Of a DNA stretch of 64,000 bases, positions 25,102 to 32,702 are shown one piece after another. The stretch comes from SAR116 cluster bacterium AG-390-L20. Its GTDB lineage: Bacteria > Pseudomonadota > Alphaproteobacteria > Puniceispirillales > Marisalimonadaceae. Location of the stretch: the NCBI GenBank assembly GCA_003278095.1, contig QCHB01000001.1, positions 256,001 through 320,000 of the forward strand, written 5' to 3'. A program made the translations under genes and the position numbers. Each line of letters begins with the position of its first letter. Position 1 is the stretch's first letter. Under the pieces are notes generated by a model, which saw only the letters and a program-made list of their open reading frames with translations, made no database searches and was not told the origin of the DNA.

Positions 25102-25185
25102 CTGATTAGTCTAATCGAATCATCGTTTGTAGTGAATTTTTTTATAACGTGTAATAAATTCATCAGATATATTTCTTAATTATTT

Positions 25186-25920
25186 TTATTTATCTTTTTT
25201 ATTATTTCGCGTTAAGATTGATATAATTTTACTTAATTCATAAACACAATTTTCATCTTTCTTTATTATTGACATTTCTTTCATTTCTAAAAGGTTGTAA
25301 CAACCTTGTACTCTTAATGAATAATTTTCATCAATATTAAAATTTAAATCATTTACTTTTTCATAGAATGTTTTTTCAAATCCTTTCCATACATCTGAGA
25401 CGCATGAACCAAATATATCTTTGAGGTCTTCGGTGTAAATGATTGGAAAATCAAACATTTTTTTTCGTGGACCATAGGCATCAAATACGCAAAAAAATAC
25501 TTTTGCATTTTTTTTTAATTTACATTCTAAGATAAGTTTTTGTTGATATTTTTTTACCATCTCCCGATATTCTCTTATCCGTGTGATCGCTCCATCGGGT
25601 TGCTGATCTAGATTACGTTTGCATTCAATGGCAATAATAATATTAAGGGATTTGCTGAAAACAAGGTTATCTAAAAACATTGTTCTATATTTTTTTTTTG
25701 GTAAAAATTTAAATTCTTTTTTTCCATCCCAATCTGATGTTGCACGAATAAACTCTAGAAGTGATTTAGTAATCAAATTTCCATGCCATTTTGGAAAAGA
25801 AGACCACCGTCTAGATTCAAGTGGTTTACTTCCAAAAATTGGGTCAAAACTTGCTTTTGGAATTTCAGATAATTTTGTTGAAATTCTGTTAATATCAATT
25901 TTATTGAAGTCCACACACAA
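25186..25920 (-). CDS. Putative PD-(D/E)XK nuclease-like protein
   Basis: The 244-aa protein has FLDNLVF (Asp84) followed by IIIAIECKRN (Glu99, Lys101), the D-x14-ExK core of PD-(D/E)XK nucleases, and an upstream Glu56. The remainder is mixed alpha/beta with no other known domain. The start (TTG at 25920) is uncertain, because nearby GTG codons are possible. It is 85 bp upstream of the GIY-YIG gene on the same strand. A nuclease role is inferred from the motif only. Confidence 0.55.
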   Translation of the reverse strand: MCVDFNKIDINRISTKLSEIPKASFDPIFGSKPLESRRWSSFPKWHGNLITKSLLEFIRATSDWDGKKEFKFLPKKKYRTMFLDNLVFSKSLNIIIAIECKRNLDQQPDGAITRIREYREMVKKYQQKLILECKLKKNAKVFFCVFDAYGPRKKMFDFPIIYTEDLKDIFGSCVSDVWKGFEKTFYEKVNDLNFNIDENYSLRVQGCYNLLEMKEMSIIKKDENCVYELSKIISILTRNNKKDK

Positions 25921-25979
25921 TTTTATTTCTCACATTTATGTTTTTGTCTTAGATACATTTTAAAAAAAAACTCACAAAC

Positions 25980-26016
25980 GTAAAGAGTAATTGATATTTC
26001 TCTCTGGATACTATTA
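25980..26016 (+). repeat. Dispersed intergenic repeat, copy D (left part)
   Basis: GTAAAGAGTAATTGATATTTC then CTCTGGATACTATT. It matches copy B for about 37 bp and then switches into the inverted-repeat structure at 26018. Confidence 0.6.
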
Positions 26017-26017
26017 A

Positions 26018-26117
26018 GGGGTTTTAAACATTTGTCTGAAACCCCAGTTATTTGAGATTCCAAACTCTAGGTTTTCTCTCATATTTTTTGGTTGATTTTG
26101 GAAGGGTTTAAAACCCC
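26018..26117. other. 100-nt structure with 12-bp perfect inverted repeats
   Basis: GGGGTTTTAAAC (26018-26029) and GTTTAAAACCCC (26106-26117) are perfect complements. Inside, AAACCCC (26040-26046) can pair with the same left arm, giving an alternative hairpin, and TGAGA/TCTCA form another. It begins 9 nt after the stop of the 26126 gene on the minus strand. Possible roles are a protective mRNA 3' end, an att or origin-like cruciform, or a small RNA. Confidence 0.5.
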
Positions 26118-26125
26118 TCCATTAA

Positions 26126-26320
26126 TTATGCTGAAACCATATTCTGAAGACTTGTTCTATTCTTTCTCAATGTAGAGAGTTCTTGTAACTTCTGTTTAAT
26201 CACAAGTCTTATTCCTTCATTTATAATTGAATTTGCAGAACAATTATCCAGAGTTTTCACTCTTTGAATATCTTCCCAATGTTCATCTTTTACTCTGATT
26301 AAATAGTTATGTGTGTTCAT
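26126..26320 (-). CDS. Ribbon-helix-helix-like small protein, 64 aa
   Basis: YLIRVKDEHWEDIQRVK then CSANSIINEGIRLVIKQKLQEL fits the beta-helix-helix of CopG/Arc-type DNA-binding proteins. Its start overlaps the upstream gene by 4 bp (26317-26320), so they are co-translated. No nearby toxin fold is evident. Confidence 0.6.
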   Translation of the reverse strand: MNTHNYLIRVKDEHWEDIQRVKTLDNCSANSIINEGIRLVIKQKLQELSTLRKNRTSLQNMVSA

Positions 26321-26514
26321 ATAATTACACTCCTTTTTAGATTGTTAAGTTTAGTTTGATTTGATGTAGATAGAGATTCACGAAGTTCTCTAAAGAAGGA
26401 ATATCCAGTATTTTCAGTCCATCTTGGTTTCACTCCAAACCTTAGTTTTTGTTCTTTTGTATTTCGTTCTTCTTTAAGTTTTTCCAGAAGATTCAGTCTA
26501 TGTTTTAAGTTCAT
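26317..26514 (-). CDS. Hypothetical basic small protein, 65 aa
   Basis: A Lys/Arg/Glu-rich product with helix LLEKLKEERNTKEQKL and a GYSFFRELRESL segment. No family recognised. First gene of a two-gene operon with the RHH-like protein. An inverted repeat lies 50-70 bp upstream. Confidence 0.5.
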   Translation of the reverse strand: MNLKHRLNLLEKLKEERNTKEQKLRFGVKPRWTENTGYSFFRELRESLSTSNQTKLNNLKRSVII

Positions 26515-26520
26515 TTTAAC

Positions 26521-26842
26521 TCTTTTCTATAGTGATTTGATAAGGTGATTATAGTTATCAATATGAGTATTTAGTCATACTCAGCAGTCCTTAAATGGAT
26601 ACTAATAGTATTTATAGGAATATATATTTGATAAAGTCTAATTCATTTCGTTAACCTCATTCTTAAATAAATTAATAGAACATTGATAACGTATTAGAAT
26701 CTTAATTTGATTTAATATTTGTATGTAATTGAATTAAAATTAATGATGAAAATTTCAACATATTTCTAATTAATATAAGTAAATTTTTAATTTTATAATC
26801 TTTTTCTAAAAATCACTTTTATTTAAAATTATTTTAATAAAA
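26521..26842. other. Intergenic region with operator-like inverted repeat
   Basis: No gene. It holds an inverted repeat TGAGTAT-TTAGTC-ATACTCA (26564-26583) and the more widely spaced GTTATCAAT/ATTGATAAC pair (about 26554 and 26682). Promoters for the minus-strand operon and the plus-strand DsrE-like gene must lie here. Confidence 0.45.
26564..26583. promoter_or_regulatory. Inverted repeat, possible operator
   Basis: TGAGTAT and ATACTCA, 7 bp arms with a 6-nt centre, 50-70 bp upstream of the small basic/RHH-like operon. RHH proteins usually bind such short palindromes upstream of their own gene, so autoregulation is a reasonable guess. Confidence 0.4.
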
Positions 26843-27262
26843 ATGAAATGCAAGATTGCAATACAAAATCATGTTTATTTTTTTAAAGATCCTATTTTAA
26901 TGGAAAGTATTTTATTTCATATTATGTCTGGTCCTAATAACGTTTCTAAATCAATGTTAGGTTTTTTACTTGCTAGAACTGCTGTTGAAGAAGGACATAA
27001 GGTTGAAATATTTTTATCCGGAGATGGTGTTCAACTTGTTAGAAACACCATTATTGATAACTTAGTAGGTCTTGGAACAGGCAAATTAAAAGAGCATATG
27101 GCAGTTCTTAAAAAAAAGGGGGTGACCATTTACGTCTCCTCTATGTCATGTGAAAACAGAGGAGTTACAAATTTAGACTTAGAAGGAAAAAAAATTAGAA
27201 AAGTTTTACCTAAAACTTTGTTAGATCTAGTTTTAAGCACTGACAAAACACTAATCTACTAA
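26843..27262 (+). CDS. DsrE/DsrF-like family protein
   Basis: MESILFHIMSGPNN, then AVEEGHKVEIFLSGDGVQLVR, GLGTGKLKEHM and VSSMSCENRGV match the DsrE-like pattern, with a Cys at the end of the last block in place of the sulfur-relay cysteine. ATG at 26843 gives 139 aa. ATG at 26900 would give 120 aa and fits the family start better, but neither has a clear ribosome site. It has no partners of the tusBCD type, so a stand-alone role is likely. Confidence 0.65.
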   Translation: MKCKIAIQNHVYFFKDPILMESILFHIMSGPNNVSKSMLGFLLARTAVEEGHKVEIFLSGDGVQLVRNTIIDNLVGLGTGKLKEHMAVLKKKGVTIYVSSMSCENRGVTNLDLEGKKIRKVLPKTLLDLVLSTDKTLIY

Positions 27263-28019
27263 GTATTTCTGACTAATAAATTATATTAATATACTCTCTC
27301 CATTAAATTGTTTTTACCTTTTAAAAGAAATATTAATTTTTATTTTTATCTATAGAAAAATAATAAGTTCAATGTAAGATGTTAAACATAACTTTAGTTT
27401 TAGAATTACCTAGACCAGTTTAGGTTAACAGATATTTTAGTTTTTTTGCTGGTATCAAAATAATGATTGATTACAAAACCCATAGTTCAAACTACTTGAG
27501 GAGATGATTTTGGACACACTTAACCTACTCAAAGGTTAAGTGGTTTTCTTGAGTCTGATGACCAAGTTCACATCTTCATCTGAGAAACTACATGAACCAA
27601 TAGTATCACCTTTGTAATTCATTTAGTTGGGTGAGAAGTCCGATATCCCATTCCCTTACTTCACTCTATTATAGAAATCCAAGTAAGGTCTTTCTCAACT
27701 TTAACTTCGGTCAGAATATGAGTCTGATGAAGATAAACTTCATATTCTGTAAGGGTAAGTTATCCCTTGTCCTGCTGGGAATATTTAAACACCATTCCAA
27801 CTTGGGTGCAGCATAATAAAAACTGGTTACCTAACTAAGATCCGTTCCAATATACAATTGTAACTCAATAGGTTTGTAATCTCATACAATGTTAATTTTA
27901 AACACAAGAGCATTATCTTTTTCTTATGTTTAATTAATACTATTTATAAGAATTATGATTTTGATATTTGAGGTATTAATTATCCGCAGATTAGACGGAT
28001 TTATTTATTACTAATCCAA
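27263..28019. other. Non-coding, structured segment inside the element
   Basis: No intact gene. From about 27440 to 27830 the DNA is less AT-rich than its surroundings. It has two perfect 10-bp hairpins: CACTTAACCT/AGGTTAAGTG (27517-27542, 6-nt loop) and CAGAATATGA/TCATATTCTG (27712-27749, 18-nt loop). The 12-mer TGAGTCTGATGA occurs twice (about 27549 and 27719). Short protein-like frames on the minus strand are broken by stops, so a decayed gene is an alternative to a structured RNA. Confidence 0.45.
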
Positions 28020-28061
28020 AAAAAAATACCACACAGGGGGGGAGGTGTGGTACTTTTTTTT
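28020..28061. terminator. Terminator hairpin with G loop
   Basis: TACCACAC (28027-28034) and GTGTGGTA (28045-28052) form a perfect 8-bp stem with a G-rich 10-nt loop, preceded by A8 and followed by T8. It can act for either strand and probably ends the integrase transcript. It is homologous to the one at 19570. Confidence 0.8.
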
Positions 28062-28249
28062 AAAAATTAGATTAGGAGGATCTAACATTTAATTAGTATC
28101 ATATTGATACTTAACTAGTTAATAATTATAGTTCTCTTAAATTTATTTTGTAAATATGATTAAAATCGAATCAATAAAAATTCAAAAAAAACAAAATGAT
28201 TGAAATATGAACAATAAATGTTTTTGTTTTTAGATAATGTAATTTTTCT

Positions 28250-29233
28250 TCAGAATATAGTTGAATACTTAGCAATCAAGTTCTCTGGTTTTAAATGAGT
28301 GTATCTGAATAGTTGTCTTACGTCTTTATGACCAGATATTAATGCAACTTCTGGAACAGATAATCCCATTTCAAAGAATCTTGATACTGCCTCATGTCTT
28401 AAATCGTGAAACCTCAATCCTTTTATGTTCGATTTGTTTCTACATCTCTCCCATGAAAGTCTTAAACAGTTTGCAGATATCGGAAACACAAACTCAGATG
28501 ATTGGGTTAGATTAGATAGTAATTGTATTGCAGTCTTAGTTAATGGAATGTGTCTGTCATCCCCATTTTTAGTATCATAGAGTGAGGCAATTCCAGTCTC
28601 TAGGTTTACATCATTCCATTTTAGTTTAAGTATCTCTGACCTTCTCATTCCAGTTTCAACTGCAAACTGAATAATAGTTGAGATGTATTTGTTTTTTTGT
28701 TTTTGTGCATTAGAGATAAGGACTGAGAGTTCGTTTGAAAGAAGTCTCCTTGTTCTTGGTTTGTGAGGTGAGGGGATGTCAAGTCCATTAAAAGCATTAA
28801 ATGGTATCCCATAATTCCATTTGTCTTTTGCAATTTTAAAAACTCTTTTTATTAACATCAAATCAGATTTAACTGTCCCACCTTTGACTATTAATTTTCT
28901 GTCTGCACAAAATTGTTCTAAATGTCTTTTTGTTAAATTTATAACTTTGATGTTACCTAACCATGATCTGGATAAAACATTTAACTTATAACAAACAATT
29001 TTATAACTTTTTAAATTGGGAAGAATTTCTGCTCTATACTTATTAAATAAGTCTTTTAGTTTTAAACTTTTAATATCTTTTTCTGGAATTGGTTTTGTCC
29101 TAAGTTCTTTTTCAAAATTAAAAACCCATTCAGTTGCATCTAATTTGGTCTTAAATGTTTTTGTAAAACTTCTCCATCCAGATATTCTAACTTGAGCGTT
29201 CCAAGATTTACCTCTTTTACGAACACAACCCAT
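28250..29233 (-). CDS. int: Tyrosine recombinase (integrase) of the tRNA-Arg element
   Basis: The 327-aa integrase has an N-terminal arm domain (KSWNAQVRISGWRSFTKTF), a core-binding domain (about 70-150) and a catalytic domain with Arg in GMRRSEIL, the HDLRH box near 280, His in SGHKD and Tyr in RYTHL. All catalytic residues are intact, so it should be active. The gene starts about 105 bp from the tRNA, and its promoter region holds the arm-type repeats. Confidence 0.9.
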   Translation of the reverse strand: MGCVRKRGKSWNAQVRISGWRSFTKTFKTKLDATEWVFNFEKELRTKPIPEKDIKSLKLKDLFNKYRAEILPNLKSYKIVCYKLNVLSRSWLGNIKVINLTKRHLEQFCADRKLIVKGGTVKSDLMLIKRVFKIAKDKWNYGIPFNAFNGLDIPSPHKPRTRRLLSNELSVLISNAQKQKNKYISTIIQFAVETGMRRSEILKLKWNDVNLETGIASLYDTKNGDDRHIPLTKTAIQLLSNLTQSSEFVFPISANCLRLSWERCRNKSNIKGLRFHDLRHEAVSRFFEMGLSVPEVALISGHKDVRQLFRYTHLKPENLIAKYSTIF

Positions 29234-29247
29234 AATTTGACTCCTTT

Positions 29248-29278
29248 TACTGTGTCAAATCTGTGTCAAAACTGAGTA
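29248..29278 (+). other. Arm-type integrase site, right copy
   Basis: CTGTGTCAAA at 29250-29259 and 29261-29270 (11-bp spacing), then ACTGAGTA. Same order and orientation as the left copy at 24519. Located between integrase start and tRNA, so it could also serve in integrase autoregulation. Confidence 0.65.
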
Positions 29279-29337
29279 TTCACTGAGGTGTATTTAATAT
29301 CTATTCTTTTAAGTAATTGATATTAAAAAGAAAGAAT

Positions 29338-29414
29338 TGGTGCGCTCGAGAAGATTCGAACTCCTGACCCCTAGATTCGTAGTCTAGTGCTCTATCCAGC
29401 TGAGCTACGAGCGC
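29338..29414 (-). tRNA. tRNA-Arg(ACG)
   Basis: The minus strand gives a full cloverleaf: acceptor GCGCTCG/CGAGCGC, D arm with GCTCAGCTGGATAGAGC, anticodon stem CTAGA/TCTAG around loop CTACGAA (anticodon ACG), variable loop AGGGGTC, T arm with GTTCGAATC, discriminator A and an encoded CCA. It is the target site of the integrative element. Confidence 0.95.
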
Positions 29415-29536
29415 ATTTTATATTAGAACTTACCTCATAGTTATCGATTAAAATAATTATAATCAAGTAAGAAATTTATATTATAATACTGCAGATTTTA
29501 GTATAATACATTTATAAAAAATATGAGATAAGTATT

Positions 29537-30028
29537 ATGAACAACATAAATACATACGAAAAGTCTTTTCCTGTTTCTTGGGAAGAACTTCATAGAAATA
29601 GTAAAGCTCTGGCCTGGCGACTGTCCGAGATGCAACCTTACAAAGGTATCATTGCAGTTACTAGAGGAGGTCTTGTTCCAGCTGCGATTGTTGCTAGAGA
29701 ATTAGACATAAGATTAATAGATACAGTTTGTGTATTGTCATATAATCAAAAAACAAAGGGCGAAGTTAATGTTTTAAAAGAATCAACAATTGCAAATAAT
29801 GGAGAAGATTGGTTAATAGTAGATGATCTTGTGGATACTGGTGAAACTATAAAAGCTATAAGACTAAATCTACCTAAAGCACATTACGCAACAGTTTATG
29901 CTAAACCGAGTGGAAGAGAACAAGTTGATACGTTTATAACGGAAGTTTCTCAAGACACATGGATATATTTTCCTTGGGACATGGAAATGAAACCTGCACC
30001 TACTATTTCTGAAAGAACTCAGAAATAA
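29537..30028 (+). CDS. gpt: Xanthine-guanine phosphoribosyltransferase
   Basis: The 163-aa enzyme salvages guanine, xanthine and hypoxanthine with PRPP. The PRPP-binding loop IVDDLVDTG (94-102) and the loop [10 protein letters not shown] (41-50) are intact, and the C-terminal IYFPWDME segment matches Gpt. Upstream DNA begins just after the tRNA. Length is close to that of E. coli Gpt (152 aa). Confidence 0.9.
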   Translation: MNNINTYEKSFPVSWEELHRNSKALAWRLSEMQPYKGIIAVTRGGLVPAAIVARELDIRLIDTVCVLSYNQKTKGEVNVLKESTIANNGEDWLIVDDLVDTGETIKAIRLNLPKAHYATVYAKPSGREQVDTFITEVSQDTWIYFPWDMEMKPAPTISERTQK

Positions 30029-30033
30029 TCATA

Positions 30034-30062
30034 TTGACTAATTAAGGCAAAGTGTCTAATAA
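30034..30062 (+). promoter_or_regulatory. Sigma-70-type promoter for the rpmH operon
   Basis: TTGACT (30034-30039), 17-bp spacer, TAATAA (30057-30062), 44 bp before the rpmH ATG. Spacing and boxes are near consensus. Confidence 0.6.
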
Positions 30063-30105
30063 ATACTCAAACCAATATAAGAGGCTGTATTAATACAGGA
30101 TTATA

Positions 30106-30240
30106 ATGAAACGTACATTTCAACCAAGTAACTTAGTCAGAAAAAGAAGACATGGATATAGAAGTCGAATGTCTACCGTCGGTGGAAGAAATGTTATTCG
30201 TAATAGAAGAGCCAAAGGCAGAAAAAAACTTTCCGCTTAA
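30106..30240 (+). CDS. rpmH: 50S ribosomal protein L34
   Basis: The 44-aa basic protein starts [21 protein letters not shown] and ends GRKKLSA, the universal L34 pattern. It begins the classic rpmH-rnpA-yidD-yidC run, here 57 bp upstream of rnpA. A promoter lies upstream at 30034. Confidence 0.97.
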   Translation: MKRTFQPSNLVRKRRHGYRSRMSTVGGRNVIRNRRAKGRKKLSA

Positions 30241-30297
30241 TAAAAATTCAAAATTAATTTTATTTTATTTTGTCAAATTTGCATAAGAGCTGATAAA

Positions 30298-30639
30298 ATG
30301 AAAATCCAAACTTTAAAAAAAAGAAAAGATTTTGTTTTATCTAACAAGTTTGGGAAAAAAATATTTAACAAAAATTTTATTCTTCAGAAATTCACCCCAT
30401 CAGATTGTACAATCTTATATCTAAAGTTTGGTTTCACTGCTACAAAGAAAATTGGAAATGCCGTAAAAAGAAATAGAGCTAAGAGAAGAATGAGATCTTT
30501 AATATCAGTTTTTTTAAAAGAAAGTGCTTTTTTATTTGATGATACTAGCACTTATATTTTAATAGCTAAAAAGTCATTAATAAAAGCACCTTTCTACGAT
30601 TTGAAAGTTGAAATGAGAGAGTGTCTTAATAAATTATGA
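30298..30639 (+). CDS. rnpA: Ribonuclease P protein component
   Basis: The 113-aa RNase P protein helps the RNA subunit process tRNA 5' ends. The signature block GNAVKRNRAKRRMR (53-66) is intact. ATG at 30298; the last 4 bp overlap yidD (30636-30639). Confidence 0.93.
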   Translation: MKIQTLKKRKDFVLSNKFGKKIFNKNFILQKFTPSDCTILYLKFGFTATKKIGNAVKRNRAKRRMRSLISVFLKESAFLFDDTSTYILIAKKSLIKAPFYDLKVEMRECLNKL

Positions 30640-30860
30640 TAAAAAAGTTTTTAATATTTTGCGTAATCAATTTAATCAGTTTTTATAAATATCTGATCTC
30701 ACCTTTATTAGGTAATAATTGTAGGTTTTTACCTACTTGTTCTGAATATACAAGAGAGGCTATATTAAAATTTGGATTAATTAGGGGTATTTCTTTAGGT
30801 TTTAAAAGGATTATTAAATGTCATCCTTGGGGGAAAAGTGGTCATGATCCGATTAAATAA
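30636..30860 (+). CDS. yidD: Membrane protein insertion efficiency factor YidD
   Basis: The 74-aa protein has an N-terminal hydrophobic helix, RFLPTCSEYTREAI and the end CHPWGKSGHDPI, which define YidD. It acts at the inner membrane alongside YidC. Overlaps rnpA by 4 bp. Confidence 0.93.
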   Translation: MIKKFLIFCVINLISFYKYLISPLLGNNCRFLPTCSEYTREAILKFGLIRGISLGFKRIIKCHPWGKSGHDPIK

Positions 30861-30962
30861 TTTAATTTTTTCAGTTCTTTGAATAATATGAACTTTAGGT
30901 TAAACAGGTGTAATTGAAATATTTAAAATATTTTAAATTTATTATAAATTAAGTGAGATAAA

Positions 30963-32687
30963 ATGAATCCAGAAACTCGAAATTTAGTTGCAGCGATTTC
31001 TCTGTCTATGGCTGTATTGATTGGTTATCAACTATTGTTTGTTGAACCTAAAAAAGACATAGCTCAAAAAGAGAATATTGTAAAAGAAAGTGATGATAGT
31101 GCCAATATCCCTATACCTCAAAACTTCGATAATGGAATAGTAGCTTCAGACAACACAGAACCCAAAAGTTCTAATAAGCCTGTACCAAGAATTTCAATGA
31201 TAAGTAAAGAAGTATCAGGATCCATATCTTTGAAGGGTGCTAGAATAGACGATATAACTCTCACACAATATAAAGAGACTTTAGAACCAGAGAGTGAATT
31301 AATTAAACTATTATTAAAATCTAATGGTGATTCTCCCTATTTTATTGAATTTGGATGGAGTAGCCCTGACGGAATTAAGGTTCCAAATGGTAAATCTTTA
31401 TGGAAGTCCTCGAGTAATATTTTATCACCAGATAAAAATATAACTCTTAAGTGGGATAATGGAGAAAATATTACTTTTTACCAAGATATCAGTGTCGATG
31501 ATAGTTTTATGATAACAGTAAATCAAAGGGTAGAAAATAACTCAAATAATTCTGTAACATTATACCCATATGGATTGATAAGAAGGGCAGGGGAGCCAAA
31601 AACAATCGACTTTTTTGTTTTGCATGAAGGTCCTTTAGGAGTTTTTGATGGCACTTTATCTGAAAAAAGTTATGGAGATCTGACAGAGGCAGGAAAAAAA
31701 GGAATCAACATTAAACCAAATGAAACTGGTGGTTGGATTGGACTAACTGATAAATATTGGCTGACTGCTTTATTGCCTGATCAAAATGAAAAATATAATT
31801 TCACTTACAGAAAATTGAATTCTAATGGAGGTCAATATCAAACTGATTTTCTAGGTAAAGCAGTTACTATTCCATCTAATTCAAAAGGTGAATTTTTATC
31901 AAGAACCTTTGCCGGAGCCAAAAGATTGGCTCTATTTGATGACTATGAAGAAAGATTTAATATAAAGCACTTTGATCTAGCAATTGATTTTGGGTGGTTT
32001 TATTTCCTTACTAAACCCTTCTTTTATGCTTTGTCTTGGGCAAATGATTACTTAGGTAATTTTGGCTTAGCAATTTTGGCAATTACGGTAATTGTAAAAT
32101 TACTATTTTTCCCATTAGCGAATAAATCTTACAAAAGCATGGCTAAAATGAGGATACTTACTCCACAAATTCAAAAATTGAGAGAAAGAGTTGGAGACGA
32201 CCGCCAAAAATTAAATCAAGAGATGATGAATCTATATAAAAAAGAGAAGGTTAATCCAGCTGCGGGATGTTTACCCATTTTAGTACAAATACCAGTTTTC
32301 TTTGCACTTTATAAAGTTTTGTTTGTTTCTATTGAAATGAGACAAACACCTTTTTTTGGATGGATTGAAGACCTATCCGTTCAAGATCCAACTAGTATTT
32401 TTAATTTATTTGGATTATTGCCTTATAGCACATCTATACTTCCTGATTTTTTAAATATTGGGATATGGCCTTTGTTAATGGGTGTGACAATGTTCCTACA
32501 GCAACGTTTAAATCCAACACCTCCAGATCCAATACAAGCTAAAATTTTTGCATGGATGCCAGTTGCTTTTACATTTTTATTAGCTACGTTCCCAGCTGGA
32601 TTAGTCATATACTGGACATGGAATAATCTACTTTCCATATGTCAGCAATGGGTAATAATGAATAAGATGAATAAACAGTCTAAATAA
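30963..32687 (+). CDS. yidC: Membrane protein insertase YidC
   Basis: The 574-aa insertase has the N-terminal helix (11-26), a large periplasmic beta domain (about 60-340) and the conserved C-terminal transport core of five helices. The core includes the hydrophilic-groove region (FFPLANKSYKSMAKMR), the cytoplasmic coiled-coil hairpin near QKLRERVGDDRQKLNQEM, and NPAAGCLPILVQIPVFFALYK. Length is typical for a Gram-negative YidC. It inserts respiratory and other membrane proteins, with or without SecYEG. Confidence 0.95.
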   Translation: MNPETRNLVAAISLSMAVLIGYQLLFVEPKKDIAQKENIVKESDDSANIPIPQNFDNGIVASDNTEPKSSNKPVPRISMISKEVSGSISLKGARIDDITLTQYKETLEPESELIKLLLKSNGDSPYFIEFGWSSPDGIKVPNGKSLWKSSSNILSPDKNITLKWDNGENITFYQDISVDDSFMITVNQRVENNSNNSVTLYPYGLIRRAGEPKTIDFFVLHEGPLGVFDGTLSEKSYGDLTEAGKKGINIKPNETGGWIGLTDKYWLTALLPDQNEKYNFTYRKLNSNGGQYQTDFLGKAVTIPSNSKGEFLSRTFAGAKRLALFDDYEERFNIKHFDLAIDFGWFYFLTKPFFYALSWANDYLGNFGLAILAITVIVKLLFFPLANKSYKSMAKMRILTPQIQKLRERVGDDRQKLNQEMMNLYKKEKVNPAAGCLPILVQIPVFFALYKVLFVSIEMRQTPFFGWIEDLSVQDPTSIFNLFGLLPYSTSILPDFLNIGIWPLLMGVTMFLQQRLNPTPPDPIQAKIFAWMPVAFTFLLATFPAGLVIYWTWNNLLSICQQWVIMNKMNKQSK

Positions 32688-32702
32688 GAAAGTTTTAAAA
32701 AC

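Larger units (their letters stand above)
24391..29414. mobile_element. Integrative element in tRNA-Arg(ACG), about 5 kb
   Basis: Bounded by the tRNA fragment on the left and the intact tRNA on the right. It contains a tyrosine integrase next to the tRNA, arm-type direct repeats at both ends, and cargo: GIY-YIG protein, PD-(D/E)XK-like protein, two-gene DNA-binding-like operon, DsrE-family protein and a ~1 kb non-coding segment. No replication, conjugation or phage structural genes are seen, so it is a small satellite-like island. Confidence 0.8.

Noticed and set aside
13703-26016. The dispersed repeat as a CRISPR array
   Set aside because: Copies are kilobases apart, not regularly spaced, and no cas genes are present.
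26126-26514. Toxin-antitoxin pair
   Set aside because: The upstream protein shows no toxin fold or motif. Only the RHH-like part is supported.
27549-27730. Possible hammerhead ribozyme: CTGATGA core motifs occur twice
   Set aside because: The needed GAAA after stem II and a matching stem III are lacking in one copy, and in the other the CTGATGA is consumed by a GATGA/TCATC pairing.
27631-27816. Plus-strand 61-aa reading frame in the structured segment
   Set aside because: Composition is unlike a real protein of this genome, there is no ribosome site, and it runs through both arms of a hairpin.
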